Source of the DNA: Lachnospiraceae bacterium
GTDB lineage: Bacteria > Bacillota > Clostridia > Lachnospirales > Lachnospiraceae
Assembly (NCBI GenBank): GCA_910575835.1
Contig: CAJTGB010000034.1
Location: forward strand, 1-54,930
Length of the DNA stretch: 54,930 nucleotides
Direction of reading: 5' to 3'
Made by a program: the position numbers and the translations under genes
The notes under the pieces: generated by a model
Seen by the model: only the letters and a program-made list of their open reading frames with translations
The model's database searches: none
What the model was told of the DNA's origin: nothing
In this document: in pieces, positions 49,320 to 54,930 of the stretch
Layout: each line of letters begins with the position of its first letter
How positions within the stretch are numbered: position 1 is the stretch's first letter

Positions 49320-50822
49320 ATGGTTTATAGTAAAAATAGAGATTATACAATATTAAATGTTATTTTTACAGTGATTTTACAAATTATCACACTTTTAAGT
49401 GGATTTGTCATTCCTAGGTTGATTCTGGAAACATTTGGTTCTGAAATCAATGGTCTTGTTACATCTATTACACAATTTTTGAGTTATATTAGCTTGCTTG
49501 AAGGCGGTATTGGTTCAGTAATTCTTGCTAATCTGTATAAACCGCTTTCGAATAAAGATAATCAAAAAGTTAGTGCGGTTATAATTACAGCTAGTAATTT
49601 CTTTAAAAAGTTAGCAATTTTTTTCATAATCTACCAATTTCTTTTGGCACTAATTTATCCTTTTTTTGTGAAAACTGATTTAGGATGGACATATATTTCA
49701 ACACTAATAATTATATTAGGATTTAGTACTTTTATACAGTATTATTTTGCTTTATCATGGCGTTTATTATTGCAAGCAGATAAAAAAATGTTTATTTCTG
49801 CTTTTGTGCAAGGGATAGCGGTAGTACTAAATTTATTAATAACTATAATAATGATTAAGATTTTACCTAATATTCATATTATTAAGTTTATTTCTGGTAT
49901 TGCTTTTTTTTCTCAGCCTCTTATACTAAATCGATATATTAGTAGATGTTATTCGATAGATATGGATTCTGTATCGGATCAAGATCTTTTAAAACAACGT
50001 TGGGATGGCTTTGGTATTAATGTTGCATCTATGATTCATTCTAGTACTTCAACAATAATCCTTACATTAATGATTGGATTGGAGAGTGTATCTGTCTTTT
50101 CAGTATATTTTTTGGTAGTCTACGGATTAAAAAGCTTGATAACAGCCATTTCATCTGGTCTTGTTCCAACTATTGGAAATTTTTTAGCAAAAGAAGATAT
50201 GTTTAATTGTAATCGTCTATTTGATATATATGATTTCATAATGTTTTTAGTTTCGTTTTTATGTTTTACTGTAGGAGGTATTACAATTACAACATTTGTT
50301 ATGTTGTATACATCAAATGTTATGGATGCTAATTATAATCAACCAATGTTGGGTGGAGTGCTTATGATTGCAGAATGTATTTTTTGTATTCGTGATCCTT
50401 ATGTTAATATGGCTTATTCAGCTGGGCATTTTAGGCAAGTTAGCCGGTATGCTTATGGAGAAGCGATTATTAATATTGTATTATCTATATTATTCACAAA
50501 ACTCTGGGGAATTAATGGCGTGGCTTTTGGGTTGCTGATATCTGTAACTTATCGTACATCTATGCAAGTATACTATTTGAAGAAAAATATTTTATATCGT
50601 TCGATAATAAAATTTATGAAAAAAGGACTAGCGTTTGGATTGGCATCAATAGGATGTATATTTTTAGTTAAAATGATTTGTAAAATGAATGTAACAAGTA
50701 TTTCAGATTGGATATTCTATACAGTTCAAGTTACAATTATGGAATTATGTTGCTTGATTATTGCAAGTATATTTGTATGTAAAAATGAATGGAGAATGAT
50801 CTTACAATTTCAACGTTATTAA
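49320..50822 (+). CDS. wzx: Polysaccharide flippase (Wzx, MATE/MOP superfamily)
   Basis: The 500-residue protein has twelve to fourteen hydrophobic segments. The opening reads YTILNVIFTVILQIITLLSG and VIPRLILETFGSEINGLVTS (about 22-41), close to the FlaA1/RfbX start pattern, and FAFGLLIS-like NGVAFGLLISVTYRT occurs near 398-412. It should flip the undecaprenyl-linked repeat unit to the outer face for the Wzy polymerase. I choose ATG 49320, nine bases after AGGAG (49306-49310); a TTG at 49311 directly abuts the site. It lies one base after the SDR gene. Confidence 0.9.
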   Translation: MVYSKNRDYTILNVIFTVILQIITLLSGFVIPRLILETFGSEINGLVTSITQFLSYISLLEGGIGSVILANLYKPLSNKDNQKVSAVIITASNFFKKLAIFFIIYQFLLALIYPFFVKTDLGWTYISTLIIILGFSTFIQYYFALSWRLLLQADKKMFISAFVQGIAVVLNLLITIIMIKILPNIHIIKFISGIAFFSQPLILNRYISRCYSIDMDSVSDQDLLKQRWDGFGINVASMIHSSTSTIILTLMIGLESVSVFSVYFLVVYGLKSLITAISSGLVPTIGNFLAKEDMFNCNRLFDIYDFIMFLVSFLCFTVGGITITTFVMLYTSNVMDANYNQPMLGGVLMIAECIFCIRDPYVNMAYSAGHFRQVSRYAYGEAIINIVLSILFTKLWGINGVAFGLLISVTYRTSMQVYYLKKNILYRSIIKFMKKGLAFGLASIGCIFLVKMICKMNVTSISDWIFYTVQVTIMELCCLIIASIFVCKNEWRMILQFQRY

Positions 50823-50853
50823 TTGAGAATTATTATAAAAGGAGAATATGATA

Positions 50854-52008
50854 ATGATAAACGGCTTCTTTGTACGGAAATTTCGAGTAAAGATTGTAAG
50901 ATTAATAATGAAAGCTTTCTGGATATTTCCTGTAAATAATAAAAAGATTTTTTTTTCTGCGTACGAGGGTAAACACTATACTTGTAATCCACGTTCTGTT
51001 TATGAACAAATTAGTATGCTTAATGATTATGAAGAATATTGTTTTATATGGGAGTTAAACAATATAGAAGAACATAAAATAATTACGGATCCACGAGTTA
51101 TTTTTGTTACACATAACTCATTAAAGTACATTTTTTCAATTCTTACAAGCAAATATTTGATTACTAATTCGGGAATTACTTGTTATTTACCTTTACGCAG
51201 ACAGCAGATTAATATTAATACATGGCATGGTGGAGGCGCTTATAAAAGGGTAGGTTATGGTGTGAAGTCTAATGTAAGTGAAGATTTGTATGAACTCTCG
51301 ATTGTATCTAAGCAAACTACATATTTTTTGTCATCGAGCAAAATATTTACTGAAGTAATGAAAGATTCTTGCAAAATCCCTGAAAAGAATTTTTTATCTA
51401 TTGGAATGCCTAGAAATGATGTCTTTTTTGATTCAAAAAGGATGGATTCGCTGAAAAGAAAAGTGTTATCATATTTTGGATTTACAGGACAAGAATATCT
51501 TGTTTTATATGCACCTACATATCGTGGAATAGTAGGTAAAGATGAAACTGTTGATATATGTTTTGATATATCTAAATTGAAGAAAGTAATCGAAGAGAAG
51601 TTTTGTCGTAAAGCAATTATAATGGTTCGTATGCATTATTTTAATTCTAAAAATATAAATAGCAAGGAAGTAATATCTGCTTCGAAATATCCAGATATGC
51701 AAGAGCTTTTAGTAGCAGTGAATATGTTGATTACAGATTATTCGTCCAGTATGTGGGATTTTGCTTTAACAAATAAACCTTGTATTTTATATACTCCGGA
51801 TTTAGATATGTATGATTTGGAAAGAGGGTTTTATACAAGGCCAGAATTCTGGCCGGGGATCTTGTGTAAAAGTGAAGATAAAATGTATCAAGCAATATAT
51901 GAATACAGAGAAAAAGAATACAATGCTCATATTAGTAAATATTTGGAAAAAGCTGGGAATTATGAGTCTGGAACGGCTATATCTCAGGTTTTAAAATTGA
52001 TAAAGTAA
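50854..52008 (+). CDS. CDP-glycerol:poly(glycerophosphate) glycerophosphotransferase-like (TagF/TagB family)
   Basis: The 384-residue protein fits PF04464. After an N-terminal basic/hydrophobic stretch it has KIFFSAYEGKHYTCNPRSVYEQ, then NTWHGGGAYKRVGYG (with the catalytic His of the HGxG-like motif), YLVLYAPTYRGIVG (about 211-224) and a second His region MLITDYSSSMWDFALTNKP followed by YTPDLDMYDLERGFY. The family transfers glycerol-, ribitol- or other alditol-phosphates from CDP donors onto polymers. With the cytidylyltransferase upstream it predicts phosphodiester decoration or a teichoic-like backbone. AAAGGAG is nine bases before ATG 50854; an ATG at 50848 is only three bases away. Confidence 0.87.
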   Translation: MINGFFVRKFRVKIVRLIMKAFWIFPVNNKKIFFSAYEGKHYTCNPRSVYEQISMLNDYEEYCFIWELNNIEEHKIITDPRVIFVTHNSLKYIFSILTSKYLITNSGITCYLPLRRQQININTWHGGGAYKRVGYGVKSNVSEDLYELSIVSKQTTYFLSSSKIFTEVMKDSCKIPEKNFLSIGMPRNDVFFDSKRMDSLKRKVLSYFGFTGQEYLVLYAPTYRGIVGKDETVDICFDISKLKKVIEEKFCRKAIIMVRMHYFNSKNINSKEVISASKYPDMQELLVAVNMLITDYSSSMWDFALTNKPCILYTPDLDMYDLERGFYTRPEFWPGILCKSEDKMYQAIYEYREKEYNAHISKYLEKAGNYESGTAISQVLKLIK

Positions 52009-52021
52009 GGTGGATCTATTT

Positions 52022-53024
52022 GTGGATAAGGTGGAAAAATTAGAAAATAGAGACTATTCAATTAGTATGATTCGTTGTTTTAGTATGTGTTTAATCATCT
52101 GTTGTCATATGATGCAATATCTTCAAATGGAATTAGCTTGGTGGTTTAATGTTGGTGTACAAATATTTTTATGCATTTCTGGCTATTTGTACGGATCTGA
52201 CAAAAAAAGAGAAAATACAATAGTATTTTATAAAAAGCAATTCTCTAAAATACTGATTGATTATTATGTGGTTATTCTACCTACTATTTTTATTTATTTT
52301 ATTTTTGCCAGGGATAATATAAATTATAAAATAGCAGTTGATGTTTTTTTGACAAGTAATACACTTAATGGTGGAGGACATCTTTGGTTTATTGCTTATA
52401 TTTTATTTTGCTATTTTATAACCCCATTTTTGATAGACTTTTATACATATTTAGAAATGAAGGGGGGGAGGAATATGGAAATTAGCATCTTGGACATTAC
52501 TCTTGTTGATTATGTTTTTTTTAATATGTACTAGATTTTTTCCCTATTTTAATCCTGCTATTATAAGCTGTTATATAATGGGATTTTTCTTGCGACGTAT
52601 TCATAGATATGATAGAAGAATTTTAGATGCAAGTATTTTATTATTTGCATTTATTATGAATTTTTTAAAAATTATGAATAACTATATCGTGTCGTTTTCT
52701 TTTTTGTCTATTATGGGTAGTTATTGGTTGATGTTTTGTGATTATGCTCATATGATTTTAGGGTGTGCTATTTTTGTTATTTTATATAAAAATTTTTCAC
52801 GATTCAAATTTACAAATTCGATTACTGTTTTACTTTTCTTTTCAGATAAGTATTCTTATGATATATATTTGGTACATCAATTTTTGATTCTAGGTCCATT
52901 TTCATTGATGGAATTAAGTCCATTTCTTTGGGGGAATATTCTATTTATTATATTAACAAGTATATTGCTTGCCTGTTTAGTTCAGAAAGTATCAGTTTAT
53001 ATCAAAAATTTATTACACTTATGA
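52022..53024 (+). pseudogene. Acyltransferase family 3 protein, frameshifted at a G7 tract
   Basis: The first half (about 150 codons from the GTG at 52022) reads SISMIRCFSMCLIICCHM and FLCISGYLYGSDKKR, typical of the acyltransferase_3 family (OafA-like, membrane O-acyltransferases). It ends at a TAG at 52532-52534. From the seven G at 52462-52468 the frame one base on continues WKLASWTLLLLIMFFLICT and runs through further membrane segments to 53024. Removing one G joins the halves into 333 residues, the normal size of the family. AAGGTGG at 52006-52013 places the start at 52022. The sequence may be a sequencing error, a true null allele or a phase-OFF state. Confidence 0.82.
52462..52468 (+). 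repeat. Homopolymeric G7 tract in the acyltransferase gene
   Basis: Seven consecutive G in otherwise about 30% GC DNA. Six would keep the gene open. Such tracts can change length by slipped-strand mispairing, and are also a common place for sequencing errors. Confidence 0.85.
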
Positions 53025-53059
53025 AAGATTTTTTAAATTGCTTGGGTTGAGGTGACAGA

Positions 53060-53560
53060 ATGATAATAGACGAAAGTAATAGCTTTATAATGTTAATAAT
53101 GAATAGAGTTAAACATTATAATCATAAAAAATATTGGAAAATGCGTAAGGAAGTCGTTGACCCCAATTCGACTGTTCCAAAATTAATTCGCTTCTATTTT
53201 TTATACAGGATAAAGAAGATGGATGCTTATAACTTATCTTCAATGGGAACAGGATTCGGTTGGGGAGCTGAGTTTAAGACACCGCCAGAATTACCTCATC
53301 TACTGAATGGAATTATTATTTCATATCACGCTAAAATTGGTTCGGCTTGTGTAATAAACCAGCAAGTTACTATTGCGGAAAAAAATGGTAAATCGGCAAT
53401 AATTGGAGATAATGTTCTTATTGGAGCAGGCGTAAAGATATTAGGTGGAGTAAATATTGGAAATAATGTTAAGATAGGTGCTAATGCAGTAGTAATAAAA
53501 GATATTCCAGATAATTGTACAGTGGTAGGAATACCGGCAAGAATAATCTCTAAAAATTAA
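53060..53560 (+). CDS. Serine acetyltransferase-like hexapeptide acyltransferase
   Basis: The 166-residue protein ends in a left-handed beta-helix of hexapeptide repeats: IIISYHAKIGSACVINQQVTIAEK (from about 84), IIGDNVLIGAGVKILGGVNIGNNVKIGANAVVIKDIPDN (about 113-151) and the closing VVGIPARII. This is the CysE/WcaF-like fold with an acetyl-CoA site at its end. The N-terminal helical part is shorter than that of true CysE, so an O- or N-acetylation of a sugar in this polymer is more likely than cysteine synthesis. GAGGTGA at 53049-53055 supports the ATG. It sits after the broken acyltransferase and before the initiating transferase. Confidence 0.87.
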   Translation: MIIDESNSFIMLIMNRVKHYNHKKYWKMRKEVVDPNSTVPKLIRFYFLYRIKKMDAYNLSSMGTGFGWGAEFKTPPELPHLLNGIIISYHAKIGSACVINQQVTIAEKNGKSAIIGDNVLIGAGVKILGGVNIGNNVKIGANAVVIKDIPDNCTVVGIPARIISKN

Positions 53561-53655
53561 CAGAAAATCCCTGATGATTTTAAGATCATTGATGATGTTG
53601 AGAATTAAGAGGTTATGATGGGTTTAATGTATACAAAATAGAAAGGGGAATGGAG

Positions 53656-54354
53656 ATGCAATTCAAACAATGGGAAGAGATCCCAGAATTCATGCAAAAT
53701 GAAGAAGTCAAATTGTATTATGAGATATTAAGTAAGAAACGTTTTCAGTTGAAAGTAAAACGTTTATTTGATATTTTGGGCTCTTTGATTTTAATTATAT
53801 TGCTCTCACCGGTACTTCTTGTGGTATCTTTTTGGATTAAATTGGATAGTGAAGGACCTATTTTTTATAAACAGGAAAGAGTTACACAGTACGGACGGAA
53901 GTTTTATATTTTTAAATTTAGGACAATGGTAGTAAATGCTGATCAGATGGGAACTCTTATTACAACAGCTTATGATTCAAGAATAACAAAAGCAGGAGAG
54001 AAGATAAGAAAATTAAGAGTTGATGAAATACCGCAACTATTTAATATTATGATTGGAGATATGAGTTTTGTAGGTACAAGACCTGAGGTTCCCCAATATG
54101 TTATGGCGTATACGGACGAAATGAAAGCAACATTGCTTCTGCCAGCAGGTGTAACTTCGGAGGCAAGTATTTTATACCGCGATGAAGACAAGTTATTAAA
54201 AAATGCTGGAAATGTGGATGAAATATATGTGAGAGAAATATTACCAGTGAAAATGAAAATAAATTTGAATTCTATTAAAAAAATAAGTGTTTTGTATGAA
54301 TTAAATATAATTGCTAAAACAGCATTTACTGTTATAGCAATTAATCGACAGTAG
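53656..54354 (+). CDS. Initiating sugar-phosphate transferase (bacterial sugar transferase, WcaJ/PglC type)
   Basis: The 232-residue protein has the family layout: a membrane re-entrant helix KRLFDILGSLILIILLSPV (about 34-52), then SEGPIFYKQERV, YIFKFRTMVV (about 85-94), LRVDEIPQLFNIMIGDMSFVGTRPE (about 121-145; the family usually has GPRPE) and PAGVTSEASILY instead of the usual GLTGWAQV. It moves a sugar 1-phosphate to undecaprenyl phosphate, the first step of the repeat unit. I choose the ATG at 53656, seven bases after AAAGGGG; an ATG at 53650 is only one base away. It is unusual to find it at the 3' end of the locus rather than near loaP. The 90-base gap before it carries no clear terminator. 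Confidence 0.9.
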   Translation: MQFKQWEEIPEFMQNEEVKLYYEILSKKRFQLKVKRLFDILGSLILIILLSPVLLVVSFWIKLDSEGPIFYKQERVTQYGRKFYIFKFRTMVVNADQMGTLITTAYDSRITKAGEKIRKLRVDEIPQLFNIMIGDMSFVGTRPEVPQYVMAYTDEMKATLLLPAGVTSEASILYRDEDKLLKNAGNVDEIYVREILPVKMKINLNSIKKISVLYELNIIAKTAFTVIAINRQ

Positions 54355-54740
54355 TTTTAGTATTTTTATCCATCTTTTTCCGGCAAAACCGTTAGTATAA
54401 TATGGGGATGGTGGAGCAATAATTACTGATAGTGATGAGTAGACAGTAGTGTTTTGATACTATCGTATCCACAGTAAAAACTTGGAGTTGATGAGTCGAC
54501 AGACTGCGTTTCAAGGAATGGATTTTGTGAAAGGAGATTTGTCCGAGGCGGAACGAATATGATGCAGAATATTGGCGTTACCGATTCATCCATATATAAC
54601 GACAGAAGAACAAGATACAGTGGTAAGTGAAGATTTTCCTTGAAAAAGGAGTACATTGACAATATCTGCAAATATGTCGTTATAGTCTATCAAAGTTTTT
54701 CTCGGAGATGTCTTTTCAATCATAAATCTTTCTTTCTGAA
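54355..54740. other. Right-end spacer without an intact gene
   Basis: No intact coding region with a ribosome binding site is visible. A stretch at 54486-54640 can be read in two frames as MSRQTAFQGMDFVKGDLSE followed, after a frame change, by EYDAEYWRYRF, which may be a decayed gene; I do not recognise it. A TATAAT at 54393-54398 has no good -35. Confidence 0.3.
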
Positions 54741-54742
54741 CT

Positions 54743-54791
54743 AAACCACCACCGGCTGAAGCCGGTGGGTTTGGGCTGGCTGCTGAAGCAG
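54743..54791. mobile_element. Paired TGAA-loop hairpins, possible IS200/IS605-type end
   Basis: CCACCGGC-TGAA-GCCGGTGG (54749-54768) is a perfect 8-bp stem with AAACC/GGTTT flanks, followed by CTGC-TGAA-GCAG (54780-54791). GC-rich hairpins with short loops mark the ends of IS200/IS605-family elements. No transposase or TnpB lies inside the window, so the assignment is tentative. Confidence 0.4.
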
Positions 54792-54794
54792 ACT

Positions 54795-54930
54795 AAAGTT
54801 GTCGAGACTGTAAAATAAACTGTGTATTGTCGTAAATTGGTATGTAAAATCTTGTTTTTTCGACATTTCTAAAATCAATTCCCAGTGCCGATTTTTTTAC
54901 AATTACCGTTATTTTTCGACGCTATTTTCG
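54795..54930. other. AT-rich end of the window
   Basis: The stretch AGACTGTAAAATAAACTGTG (54808-54827) resembles terminal repeats of some insertion sequences, but the element, if any, continues beyond the window. Nothing else can be supported. Confidence 0.2.

Noticed and set aside
54423-54671. 82-codon minus-strand ORF near the right end
   Set aside because: No ribosome binding site and no recognisable pattern; the plus strand in the same place looks like a decayed gene instead.

Overview
The window suggests a low-to-mid GC, endospore-forming member of the Clostridia, most likely Lachnospiraceae (relatives of Dorea or Clostridium scindens). The grounds are a complete spoIIIA operon, strong Shine-Dalgarno sites with frequent TTG/GTG starts, the rimP-nusA-rnpM-ylxQ-infB-rbfA-nrnA-truB-ribF order, a NusG paralog (LoaP) heading a polysaccharide operon, and the FtsA-like protein beside spoIIIA. 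The species cannot be named from the sequence alone. Almost all genes read on the + strand.

Layout. 1-508: mostly non-coding, with one doubtful 50-codon minus-strand ORF. 509-3984: a VTC-type polyphosphate polymerase, a DUF4956 membrane protein and a large beta-helix-like lipoprotein, closed by a terminator. 4267-6776: XpaC-like and TelA-like proteins behind their own promoter. 6799-17478: the translation/ribosome-maturation operon, running on into a Na/Pi cotransporter. 17486-20362: rpsO and pnp, each with a possibly structured leader. 20381-25411: spoIIIAA to spoIIIAH behind a sigma-E-like promoter, encoding the mother-cell channel. 25420-28215: a long FtsA-like ATPase with its own promoter and a hairpin-rich leader. 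28432-31790: SNF2 helicase and SWIM zinc-finger pair (YwqA/YwqB type).

31839-34975 is a mobile-element graveyard. It holds a 211-bp palindromic MITE-like element, two differently deleted IS110-family copies on either side of an intact Rpn-type nuclease gene, and a non-coding block bounded by two copies of a 27-bp palindrome. Next is a helicase with five helicase-associated repeats (34976-37303).

37687-54354 is a surface-polysaccharide locus. loaP and a DegT aminotransferase have the composition of the host genome. From about 39460 the DNA becomes markedly AT-rich, which suggests a horizontally exchanged cassette. It encodes what looks like the complete GDP-D-glycero-D-manno-heptose route (hddA, a fused hddC-gmhB, gmhA), two sugar-nucleotide epimerases/dehydratases, UDP-GlcNAc 2-epimerase, a CDP-alditol-forming cytidylyltransferase with a TagF/TagB-like phosphotransferase, two glycosyltransferases, polymerase (Wzy), flippase (Wzx), an acyltransferase broken by a 7-G tract, a serine-acetyltransferase-like protein and an initiating sugar-phosphate transferase. 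Together they predict a Wzx/Wzy-type heptose-containing, phosphodiester-decorated polysaccharide whose long operon is probably read through with LoaP help. The last 575 bases hold no convincing intact gene but contain hairpins like those at mobile-element ends.

The best candidates for something new are the possibly phase-variable acyltransferase, the heptose pathway in a Gram-positive capsule-type locus, the competing hairpins at the loaP ribosome binding site, and the palindrome-bounded elements around 32 and 34.5 kb. No wholly new multi-gene system was proved.
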